Shown here in pieces: positions 1-9,165 of a stretch of DNA of 24,814 bases. The translations under genes were made by a program, and so were the position numbers. The stretch is from Byssochlamys sp. IMV 00236 (Eukaryota; Ascomycota; Eurotiomycetes; Eurotiales; Thermoascaceae). Location of the stretch: assembly GCA_001931875.2 (NCBI GenBank), contig MSJH02000494.1:1-24814 (forward strand). The letters are read 5' to 3'. The notes under the pieces are model-generated. The model saw only the letters and a list, made by a program, of their open reading frames with translations. It ran no database searches and was not told the DNA's origin. How positions within the stretch are numbered: the first letter of the stretch is position 1; the number at the start of each line of letters is the position of its first letter.

Positions 1-35
<35 letters not shown>
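1..35. repeat. Poly(A) run, 35 A
   Basis: The window opens with 35 consecutive A, directly upstream of the first gene (start codon at 69). It could be a genomic homopolymer, a contig edge or a scaffolding break. The sequence cannot decide between these. Confidence 0.95.
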
Positions 36-37
<2 letters not shown>

Positions 38-68
38 CCTGTGCCTCTCTTTCTGCTTTTGAATTTTG

Positions 69-1102
69 ATGTTGAAAAAAGCAAAGCAATACAAATTGCA
101 AGATTTGTATAAACAAGCTGCTAATAAAAAGGAAAGCATCAAGGATAAAGAAGAGAAAGAATTGCAACTGGCCATTGAATTAAGCAAAAAGGAGCATATT
201 CTTGAACAACAACGGTTATTTGAATTACTTCAAAGAGAACAACAACAGAGATCGTCTACCTCATTTGCTGATATTGAAGAGGATGATTGGTTCCAAACAG
301 TATCACATCGTAGGCAACCAAACAATGTGAAAAGACAGGAAAAAGTCCTAAAGAAAAAGCCTAAAACAAAAAAGACGACATCCGTAAAGCAAGAGAAAGA
401 CGAACCGTTGGTGATTGATAACTTATCTTCATTCCTGATCAAAAAGGATCCTGAAGAGCAGGAAAATATTGTCATTGAAAACTTGTCGACATTCTTAAAG
501 AAAGAAGAACCAGAAGAACAGCAACAAATAGTTATTGAAAACTTGACAGCATTTTTAGATTGCGAACAGGAAGAATCCGCTTTTACTAATCACAACAATA
601 ATAGACAAGTAATTATTAAATAGTATTATCACATCCGATGCTCACTCCTTCTTTTAACTAGATTGAAAAGAACATCAAATGCCCAGTTTGCGAGAACTGG
701 TTTGCCGATGAGATTACAGCACAATTACATCTTTCAGAATGCAAAAACATTGAAGAAGAATATCTTGATGAGCAACTGACAGATGATGCAATTGAAGAAA
801 CAGCTGAGGAACAAGACTTTAGTGAATCAGACTGCAGTGTAATAGACTTGTGTAATCCTAATGCAGAAGAGGACGATGGATATCTTTCACCTTTAGAAGG
901 CTTCACGAATGTGTTGGATATTCAAGGTGATAATCCGTTCTTAGCTCAATTCGAGCGCAATAATAGACATACTACAACTACTACTGCCAGAAGCACTACT
1001 ACAAGAAAACGGAGTACAACTACAAGGAGAAGCAATAATAGTAGCAACTCACCAAAGAGACCAAGAAGAGCATGGAAGAAAAAAAGAAGGCAAAAGAAAT
1101 GA
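69..1102 (+). CDS. Predicted ubiquitin/SUMO-binding protein (UIM + UBZ4-like finger + SIM)
   Basis: Two exons, 69-608 and 662-1102, joined over a 53-nt GT-AG intron in phase 0, giving 326 residues. The first ATG is at 69; an upstream in-frame TTG was not used. Residues 27-42 match a ubiquitin-interacting motif (acidic start, then LQLAIELSKKE). Residues 115-169 hold three copies of a 20-residue unit (VIENLSTFL type). Residues 187-207 form a C-x2-C-x12-H-x3-C finger resembling the UBZ4 class of RAD18. VIDL at 240-243, flanked by acidic residues, fits a SUMO-interacting motif. The tail is Thr/Arg-rich and ends in a strongly basic stretch (KRPRRAWKKKRR) that should act as a nuclear signal or bind DNA. 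The order UIM, finger, SIM recalls DNA-damage adaptors such as RAP80, but I recognise no orthologue. A nuclear role in ubiquitin/SUMO-dependent repair is inference. Confidence 0.75.
411..575 (+). repeat. 60-bp tandem repeat within the UIM/UBZ gene (about 2.75 units)
   Basis: Units begin at 411, 471 and 531, exactly 60 bp apart, each opening with a GT(G/C/T)ATTGA-type start. Each encodes V-I-(D/E)-N-L-(S/T)-x-F-L followed by an acidic/Lys linker. The third unit is cut short at the linker. Keeping both period and frame argues for internal duplication of a functional peptide. Confidence 0.85.
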
Positions 1103-1682
1103 TTGCATTACTGTAGATACTTATGCCATATACCTTTTTTCATAAGCAATTTTATTGCCTAGTGACCTGTACAAAATAACTATATATGTGTATACGTTTA
1201 AAATATAAAATGTATACAACGCTTTGGATCAGTCCTAACAAAGGGGGCTTAATCCATCAGATACCCTTTAAAGTAAAGGTGATTGAATCAAAAAGGCAAA
1301 TCTTCAATAAATTCAAGTTGAAATGAATTGTTTTTCTAAATTTGCCGTTTACACACCGCAGTACCTTTTCGTTCCTCTAAGCCCAAAGGAATACAGTGAG
1401 CCTTGGACTCTTTTTCACCTTGTGTTCTTTAACCACAAATTAAAATCAATCAACAAGGAACGAAAAACATAAACAATAGTGTCGTTTGTTACAAAATATA
1501 ATATTAATCTACTGAGTAAAAGTGTTGTATAAACACACAAACATAAAACAAAGTAACCTGATAATAAAACTCCGATATTCTTAAAAATATGACGTCGAAG
1601 CAATTGAATCCCAGAATTTTTTTTGCTCCATTATCCTGCTATACAAAAAATTCTTTTTGTATTTCGAAATATACTTTCAACG
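1103..1682. other. Intergenic region between the UIM/UBZ gene and TAF4
   Basis: I see no coding potential or RNA gene. An AATAAA at 1306-1311 could serve as a polyadenylation signal for the upstream gene, about 200 nt after its stop. The last 200 bases are AT-rich and should contain the TAF4 promoter and 5' UTR. Confidence 0.6.
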
Positions 1683-3729
1683 ATGGCAGAAGGAGGTCAT
1701 AATGGACAACAGCAGCAACATCAGCAGCAACAACCACAAAACTTAGGTCCTGAAGATCTTAATTTTTCTATTAATGATATACTTAACGGCAATTCAGTCG
1801 TGAATGACTCTTCATTTCAAACCATTGTGCAAACATTTTCAGACACGAGCAACAATCAAGACATGATGCCTTCTTTTGCTCATTTGCCTGCTGAATTGCA
1901 AGATTTCTTTAGCTCAAGTGAGACAGATGACTTATTGTCCACGCAGAACGCATCCATCCCTCATGATTTACTTTTCAATGCTGATCATACACAACCATTT
2001 GTTCAGCAACCTTTAAAAATACAGACCAATCCAACCGGATCTCCCCAACCACAGCAAACTGCAATACCTCGTGCTCCTCCACAGCAGCAGCAACTTCATC
2101 AACAACCACCTCAACAGCAACTGGCTACACATTCACCACAGCCACATGTTCTTCCTCCTGGGCCATTACCGCAAGCACTAGCGCAACCTATTCAGCCATC
2201 TCAGCCTGCAGTGCCATCATTACCACAACAAGGTAAGCAACATAATTTTCATATAACAGAAACAAAAAATTAAAGAATTATTACTGTAGCTTCATCAACA
2301 ACTTTATTAGATAACATAACGTCACAGCTTCCACCCGATAGAAAAGAAAAGTTTATGCAATTGTTTAGAGACTTACAGACAAGTACTATTTCGGCTGCAG
2401 AATTCATGGCACAAGCTAAAGCTATACTGGGTCAGCAGCAATACCAACAATTAGAGGATTTAAAGACGAGGCCGATGATAAACCAACATCAAATGCAGCC
2501 ACAACAACAACAAATGATGGAGGAAGATCAAAGAAAGAGAAAGCTAAATCCAGCGAGTAACATGTAAGTTGTTATTGATGTGCGTGTGTAGAAGCTGAAT
2601 ATTTATATGACAACCTTTTCTCGTAGAAGCTCACCACAAATAAAAAAACCCAAATCAGAGCATATACCAATGAATGCAATCAATCAACAAATGACATATC
2701 CTATGATGACACCACCAAGGGTACCCACATCACAGCCACCTTCGATATTACCACAGCAACAACAGCAACAATATCCCATTCAGCCGAATATTGTTACCCC
2801 TTCCATTGTGAAGCCACCAACACCTGTTGGACCACAGCAACCACAACAGCAATCTCCGTTTAAAGCGATGGATGCAGCCGTACTACAAATACCCACAAAA
2901 TCAAACATTGCCGTACCCTCTACAAGGTAACAATGGGAACATAAATTATTGTAATTTGATGAATGACTTTTTGCACATTTAGTAAACTGCCTGGAGCTGC
3001 AGCGCCGACGCCTACATCAACAGGAGGAGGAGGAGGAGGAGGAGGAGGAGATAGGGTAGACTATGAAGCGTTGACAGATGTTATGGGTTATGCAGGCGTT
3101 GATCTTAAAGAGGAAGCAGAGCATTTTATGAAGGAAGATGCTCCTGGAACAGTATTGCCTGATGGAATTGATAGATCCAAATTCCAGGACTTTATGAATC
3201 CTACTATGCTAAGAGACAGGATTCTTAAATACGGTATGTGTATATATGGGATATCATTCGATCTAAGAGGCAGACTCTTATTTTCTTTGTAGCCAAATCT
3301 GTAAATATAAAGAAAATTGATGGAGATTTTATATCCTATCTGGCATTAGCGACCCAGGATAGAATCAGGACCGTGATGGAAAATATGGTACGTGCCTCTC
3401 GACATCGAACCGAAAATCCTTTCAAAAAGCCACCGGAACAAGACAATCATCCTCTTTACAAAATCCACGTCAAACAAAAAGTTAAGGATCAGCTCAAGGC
3501 CATTGAACGAGCCGAAGAATCAAAGGCAAAGATGGACGAAGAGATGGATGATGTACTCAATTCAGAAAAGGGATGGTATTCAAAGAAATCAAGGGTACCT
3601 CTAAAAGCAGAATCGATCGAACGAAAAATCACTGTACAAGATGCGATATTTGTCATGGAACGAGATGTCCAAGGTGGAAGAGGAACAAATCGACGCACAT
3701 TATTAAAAGCTTATAATATACTTGGTTAA
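1683..3729 (+). CDS. TAF4: TFIID subunit TAF4
   Basis: Five exons: 1683-2232, 2290-2563, 2627-2926, 2983-3233 and 3293-3729, 603 residues. All junctions are GT-AG and every phase closes. TAF4 pairs with TAF12 through a histone fold in the TFIID core and supports RNA polymerase II initiation in the nucleus. The N-terminal half is rich in Gln, Pro and Ser, as in other TAF4 proteins. Residues about 187-241 form a helical RST/TAFH-like module (LPPDRKEKFMQLFRDLQ, then AEFMAQAKAILGQQQ). From about residue 398 the conserved C-terminal domain follows: histone-fold helices around MNPTMLRDRILKYAKS and DGDFISYLALATQDRIRTV, then the family's C-terminal end ITVQDAIFVMERD. A run of nine glycines precedes the domain. 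ATG 1683 is the first in frame, in good context (CGATGG). Identity is certain at family level; the exons are well supported. Confidence 0.93.
3022..3051 (+). repeat. (AGG)10 microsatellite coding for poly-Gly in TAF4
   Basis: Ten AGG units encode nine consecutive glycines (3023-3049) just before the conserved TAF4 C-terminal domain. It is probably a flexible linker and length-polymorphic between strains. Confidence 0.9.
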
Positions 3730-4223
3730 TAATATATATTTTGGTTCTATTTCATGTGTCGACATGCAAAAAGGTATACATGTCAATCCATAATAGAACC
3801 ATTTATATCTTTCCGACATTTCCCAAGGGTATAATTCATTGAATAAAGAATAGACCACAGGATATAGTAGGATTGTAAAGCAAAGAAAAAAAAAACTTTT
3901 CAAGTTTGACAGGTTCCTTTTATAAGTTAAACAAGCCACATTTGGAATCTACACTCAGATGGTGGGACATTCGTACGAGATTCATCTCTGTGACAATAAT
4001 TTTTCTTTTGATACATCATGTTTGCATTTAGTAATGCTTCTATATTATCAAATATCATAAAATCAAGAGATACTCTATGTACTATTGGGCCTATTTAGGC
4101 TATCCGAAAATGTTACAGCCTCTGTTGCATGATACTCCCCACAAGAATAAAAATCATTAAACATTGAACAAACATTGTGACTATCAAAAATTGGGGTGTG
4201 TATTTAAAGAATACGGGAATAAT
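3730..4223. other. Convergent intergenic region, TAF4 / MIC19
   Basis: The two flanking genes end towards each other here. AATAAA at 3842-3847, about 113 nt past the TAF4 stop, is a plausible polyadenylation signal. No reading frame in the region looks coding and I see no RNA gene. Confidence 0.6.
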
Positions 4224-4859
4224 CTAACTGGCCTTTGATACAAACTTCTTTTGTTCATCAAGTACAGCTTGCTTAAAATCAATTACTTCCTTCCAACAGT
4301 CAAGCGATCTATCCTTGTTGTTGCTAAATAATAAAGTATTATTAGAGCTTTCTTGTTTTGTTTTCTATTGTATGATATAGTTACTTGTAGCAAGCAATCA
4401 CTTTTTCTTGGTGCTTTTTGATTTCTAAAGGTATTTCCTTGGTAGTCGTTCTATAAAACATAAGTACAATTGAATATATATCCTTATATATATACCTTTG
4501 AATGTTCTTGATCATGCCTTCGATATCATCGTTTGTTTCAAGAGACGACAATTGGTGATTATCACTTTTGGCAGACTCAACCTGTAACTTTTGACTAATC
4601 TCCTTTTCAGCTTGTTTCATTTTTACAAGTTCTTCAGCAACTCTTTCGCGTACAAGTGCTTCCACTTGACGTGCTTCAGCTCTCTCGGCTGTTTGTTCCA
4701 CTTTTTTTTCTAAAGAGTGAATAAAGCTTGGGGTGAACTGTTTAATTGTTAAGCAAAAGGTGTTTATATATTTAAGAAGGGAGAGCTAACCTGGACAGGA
4801 ACATTTGGATTGATAAAGATGACAGGTTCCTCTTGAGTCTTTGATTGAGCTAATCCCAT
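4224..4859 (-). CDS. MIC19: MICOS complex subunit MIC19 (CHCH protein)
   Basis: Minus strand, four exons: 4859-4791, 4737-4496, 4450-4385 and 4323-4224, 158 residues. MIC19 belongs to the MICOS complex at mitochondrial crista junctions, with MIC60 as partner. The protein starts MGLAQSK, matching the N-myristoylation pattern (Gly2, Ser6) known for MIC19/CHCHD3. A charged coiled-coil region follows (ARQVEALVRERVAEELVKMKQ). The C-terminal CHCH element has Cys124 and Cys135, a C-x10-C spacing, in the context CYNNNKDRSLDCWKEV, typical of fungal MIC19. Introns are 53, 45 and 61 nt. The 45-nt intron (4451-4495) is a multiple of three and has no stop, so retention would only insert 15 residues. The stop of the upstream neighbour OS-9 lies 111 nt from this start. 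Confidence 0.88.
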
Positions 4860-4970
4860 CTTTATTGTTTATAATTAAAAAAAGAAGAAATGTCAAGAGA
4901 AAAAGAAGGGTAAGGCTACCCTTAAGCGGTGTTTTAAAGAGAGAAAACAAGGTCTCTCTCTCCCTTCATT

Positions 4971-6287
4971 TTATTGCCGTTGAAAGATATCTATCAATTT
5001 GAGTCTTGGTTGTTCTTTTTGCTCTTTTTCTTCCTTTTTCTTAAAAGTCTTTTCTAACTTTAATAGTTTCTTTAACTCACTGTTTGAAGAAATGTAATTG
5101 CCATCCTCATCAATAAACATGATGTTTATGTCATCGTCACTAGATGAGTAACCATTGACTTGACTTTTTAACAGGTCAATTTGTTCATTAAGGTCATTGA
5201 GCAACTTTAAAATAGGATCCTTTGAAATCACTCTTTCTTTAGTCTCATCATCCATCGATTTCTCTTCTTCTTTCTGCTCTTCAATCAATGGCTGTTGTTC
5301 TTGTTTCTGTTCTTCTTGTTCCCTTTCTGCTTCGATTAGTTTATCGGATACAATAGGTGTGCATGAAATGGTGTGTATTCTTGGTTTAGGGATACGAGAC
5401 AGTTTCATTTCTTCACATAATCTGGGTGTTGAGATTACAATTAAATAATGGCAAGTGGATATTTCTTCCATATAAGAAATTCTGTCATGTCCCTGATATT
5501 CACATTGATACTATCATTTATAAGCACATGAGGTAATTAAACCTATGATTCCTTTACTTACTTGCACTTCAACTGTACGTGGTTTCTTTGTAAAGTCACA
5601 TGTAGATCCATCCCCCCACTGTTGTAACAAGTAACGTTGATTTCCTACTTGCTTCAAGGTCGTGGCTGGTCTCTTGGCAGTCTTGTCTCTTCGAATGGTT
5701 GGCAGTAATGCGTTTTCGATGATTGGATTTTGATCAATTGTCACACCAGGATATTTGCCCAGATAATGAGACGCTGTTTCCTTCTTTCTTTCCACTCTAC
5801 CATCATAGACACTTTCGACATGAAACTGGCGTACATATTGTTTGTGACAGTATTCATAGGCCCAGTATTGATGCGTCTATTGTGAAAGATTAATTGTGTG
5901 TTGCTCTTTTTGGTCCGTTTCAATAGTTACATAAAACTGAAGACAACTGTTTTCTAAGGGTTGAAGAAGTTCCAGCCCTCTTTCGATCAGTTTCTGCTCA
6001 TCCTCGTGGGTATCTTTTGTTTCTGTTTCCATTTGTTCCTGATGCTCTGCTTCATCTCGATCAACTTGAGGAATGTTGCATAAAAATGGCTGACCATATG
6101 AGTCTCTCATCAGCATTGTTTGATCGTTAAAGGCAGCATCATGTAATTGAGATTGTGGTATCTTTTCTGTTGTTAATAAGGAAACTTTGTATCTTGGCAA
6201 GTTTAAAACGTCATCACTAACAAAGTAGCTTGCCAATGTTGACTGAATCAATACTGTAACAGCAATAAGAATTGACTTCATTAACAT
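4971..6287 (-). CDS. YOS9: OS-9/Yos9-type ER lectin (MRH domain)
   Basis: Minus strand, three exons: 6287-5931, 5876-5562 and 5510-4971, all phase 0, 403 residues. OS-9/Yos9 binds trimmed N-glycans on misfolded glycoproteins in the ER lumen and hands them to the Hrd1 ubiquitin ligase for ERAD. A hydrophobic signal peptide covers about residues 1-20 (MKSILIAVTVLIQSTLAS). The motif SYGQPFLCNIP precedes the lectin domain. The MRH domain runs about 115-256 and shows SCLQFY, YWAYEYCHKQ, YLGKYPG, GDGSTCDFTKKPR and EISTCHY. These include the Gln, Arg, Glu and Tyr that bind mannose in this family. The tail is acidic and coiled-coil-like. There is no HDEL-type ending (it ends IFQRQ), as in animal OS-9. 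The start could equally be ATG 6281, two codons downstream. The introns (54 and 51 nt) each contain an in-frame stop. Confidence 0.9.
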
Positions 6288-6357
6288 GTAAAAAAGAAAA
6301 AGAAAAAGAAAAAGAAAGAGATATGTTTTCAAATTTAATTGGCCCTATTTTTTTTTT

Positions 6358-7125
6358 TTATCGAAATACATCAGTATTACGGAAACTGGATTTGTCTCTA
6401 AGCGCATCATTGTGTGTTTTATATTCCATAATTGTATCAGCTGGTAAGTTTAAATGTCTTTTGATAGTATCTCTATTTATATACATATATACATTAGATA
6501 TTGTTGTCACATCTTATATTCTTTTACCTAATCTTCAAGTTTATCTTTCCATTAGATGATGTCTTATTCCAAACAGAAATAATATCCTCTGATCCTCTAA
6601 TTGACAATACTGCTCCACATATTTCATCGTTAACATCAAATTGATCCCCAATAATTGCCAATACTAATGATTCCCAATATCTACTTGCTAGCCCCTTTTT
6701 GACTCTTACAATCCATTTTCCACCATTTATATTCACATCATCCTAACAACCATAAGCTTCTCCTCTATATTTTTGTTCTTAATTATTACCTCCCAAACAG
6801 GTCGTACGCCTTGTTTAAATAAATGATAATCACTAATATTTGGTAAATCACTCGGACGACGCAAATGACTATATGCAGCCCAAAACTCTTCAACCTATAT
6901 AAATCTAGTCATTATTTTTGTTGTTTAAATGTATATATATTTTATATAAATTACAGTCTTGAATGTTGCTATTTTTTTCATGGCTCCTTCATAATCTACT
7001 ATTTTCTCTCCAGGAGATCTGTGCATGAACCAAAACACCCAGCCATAACGAAGTGCATGTGATTCTGGTCTTGTTGATGGGGTATTTGAAAGCTCTACTG
7101 ATCCATTAAAACTCATTTTATACAT
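6358..7125 (-). CDS. EIF4E2: eIF4E-family cap-binding protein, class II (4EHP)-like
   Basis: Minus strand, four exons: 7125-6955, 6894-6790, 6742-6528 and 6472-6358, 201 residues. The eIF4E fold binds the mRNA 5' cap; 4EHP (eIF4E2) members usually repress translation. The best resemblance is to 4EHP: GLASRYWESLVLAIIGDQF, EICGAVLSIR, EDIISVWNKT and TIMEYKTHND all follow it more closely than eIF4E1. Aligned with human eIF4E, Trp29 equals W43, Trp32 equals W46, Tyr45 equals W56 and Trp91 equals W102. Keeping W43 while W56 is Tyr is unusual for class II, where both are normally replaced. The dorsal binding motif VEEFW (58-62) is present. Only 70 nt separate its stop from the OS-9 start. The second ATG (Met4) is an alternative start. 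Confidence 0.88.
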
Positions 7126-7255
7126 GCAAAATAAAAAAGTTTTTATATTATTTTCTATACAAAAAGCCTTTACTTTTGGCTCTCAACTTTAAAAAAAAAA
7201 AATGAATCGCGGAAGTTTAAAAAAGACACACAAGATCTTATTGGGGCGCTTTTTA

Positions 7256-8768
7256 TTAAAGTGTTTCGCTTCTTCCTCGACTATTGCTTCCACGCTTAGA
7301 TGTTGCAAGTCGAGAACCGAGTTGAGCAAAGCTTTGTTTGACAGTAGGTCGTTTTGATCGTTTATCTGTAGTATGCATAAAAGGTAAAGCTACCATAAGG
7401 CTTTGAAAACTATCTGGTTGTCGTAGAGCATGAGATTCTGAAGAGGCACTGTTGCTACTATGACTATTGGATCTGTCTAAATCAGAGGATGGTATATTCA
7501 GAGATTCTCTATGGTAAAAGTCTTCTGTAGACTGATCTTGGCTTGTAGTTGTCTCAATACCCTCTTCAAATTCGTTTTGGGACTCTGGATCACTATTGTA
7601 GGATACCTCCACAAGACAATCTTGCGACGTACTCAATTGACTTCCAGCTGAGAACATGGCGAGCAAACGGTCATCTTCATTTGTCCAATGAGCTGTGCAG
7701 AGCGTGTAATCAAGGGCCATGGGTTCTCCACTGATCCTTTCGACAAACCGTTTCCGTGAGACAAAGGATTCAAAGTAAGGGCCGGAGCAAAAGGAGCACA
7801 CTTTTTTCTTTTTAAGGTATTCAGCAATGTGAGCATATGGTATGGGTATCTTGAGCTGGGTGATCTGTCTAGCGCAAATTTCAAATAAACTAGGTGGATC
7901 ATGCATCAGAGGATAGCTGCATTCAGTGTCAAAGGAACACTCCTCTGTTAAAAGTTTCTTGAGTGATTTAAGTGAAGCTATCTCGGCAGGTACTGCTCTC
8001 AGGGGATTATGAGATACATTGAGCGTCATCAGTTCGCTTAATTGTGATATCTCCTGTGGTAGTTGAGTTAATTGATTATTGTCTAACAGTAGGACTGCCA
8101 GCTGCGGTAGATTGCCGATGCCTTTAGGTAACGTCGTCAGCTTGTTTTCGCTCAAGATCAGTGTATTTAATCTCTTTAATTGTTGAATGGTATCTGGTAT
8201 AAATTCTAGTTGGTTCTTGGAGGCATTCAGTACGCGTAGGTTGACAAGTTGACCAATAGCTCGTGGCAAGTTGATCATTAAATTATTTGACCTATCAAAT
8301 ATAAGTCATCTTTTTTAAAAGATAAAAATAACCTTACAAGTCTAATTTTGTCAAATTGCTCAGATAAGCAATACTCGAGCTAAGTTTGATCAATGACTGG
8401 TTTGATAAATCCACAAAAGACGTCATTCGTTTATGACTCATGACCTGCTCTGCTGTTAATCTCGACCAACCTTCTTCATCTCTTAGAGTATATGTTTCGT
8501 CATCAATACTTGTATAATCCTCTTCGTCATCATCTTCTTCTTCTTCTGTGTTATAATACGTTTGATCAATATAATTTAAGTCGTTTTCCAAGCTTCGATG
8601 TAAAATTGATGAGTTCTCTTCTAGTTTATACAAATCGGGATGGTTTAATATAAAATCTGTAAAGGTCAAGCTCTTTGTATATGGCTCGGTTGTATCTGGC
8701 TCTTGAGGTTGTGATATGTAACCAAACGTAAATGGTTCATTCAGTTTACTCGATTGCTGTTGTCCCAT
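7256..8768 (-). CDS. Leucine-rich-repeat protein with C-terminal CxxC...CxxH module
   Basis: Minus strand, two exons: 8768-8338 and 8291-7256, 488 residues. The donor GTAAGG and acceptor ATAG join inside an LRR, restoring LTKLDLSNNLMINLP. The start MGQQQSSK fits N-myristoylation (Gly2, Ser6), suggesting membrane attachment. An acidic stretch lies near residue 77. About six LRRs of the 23-residue SHOC2/plant-PIRL type run from about 115 to 260 (LxxLPxxIxxLxxLxxLxLxxN). After them comes a conserved-looking block with Cys309, Cys312, Cys342 and His345 (VCSFCSGPYFESF and LCTAHW), a possible zinc site. The Ser-rich tail is probably disordered. The AATAAA polyadenylation signal overlaps the stop codon. 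LRR proteins of this kind are usually signalling scaffolds; the exact function is unknown to me. Confidence 0.85.
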
Positions 8769-8922
8769 GAAAGTATAGTATTAGACATAAAAGGAAAAGG
8801 AAAGAGAGAGAGAGAGAAGAAAAATCTTATTGTTCTCAAGAAAAGCTTATTCTCTGCCAACATCAATCTGAGGTAACACAGAAAAAAGACTGAAAGTCTG
8901 CAAGAGGTTCCTGTTGCTTTTA

Positions 8923-9125
8923 TTAAAGACACGACGTGAATTCAGCGACAGTCCTTTGTAATTGACGGTTCTTGGCCAACAAGGGCAATATCTCTGCTAA
9001 TAGTTCCTTTTTTGATATTTTACCCTATATAAAATTGATGTTAGTTATATCAAATACACATGGATTACACATACGAGAATTGTAGGCTCCCACTTGACAA
9101 TGTCGGGAAATGGTCTATTATTCAT
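8923..9125 (-). CDS. Micro-gene: 50-residue protein with a canonical intron
   Basis: Minus strand, two exons: 9125-9075 and 9024-8923. The 50-nt intron has a GTATGT donor, a CTAAC branch sequence and a TATAG acceptor, and splicing is phase 0. The product starts MNNRPFPDIVKWEPTIL and continues as an amphipathic helical segment (KKELLAEILPLLAKNRQL), ending TSCL. No domain is recognised. The ATG lies 40 nt past the HIRA stop, and the stop overlaps an AATAAA signal. An alternative in-frame ATG at 9173 overlaps the HIRA stop region and would give 66 residues. It could be an independent gene, a second cistron on the HIRA transcript, or a HIRA 3' UTR feature. The good splice signals and the codon-like sequence favour a real protein. 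Confidence 0.55.
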
Positions 9126-9165
9126 GATTAGTTTTAAATATACTTCTTTTGTGTGTGTGTGATCT

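Noticed and set aside
66..68. TTG as upstream start of the first gene
   Set aside because: It is a non-ATG codon directly before ATG 69; nuclear fungal genes start at ATG.
6288..6332. Longer N-terminus for OS-9 starting at a TTG
   Set aside because: It would encode a Phe/Leu repeat from a (CTTTTT)n tract that looks like 5' UTR; ATG 6287 gives a normal signal peptide.
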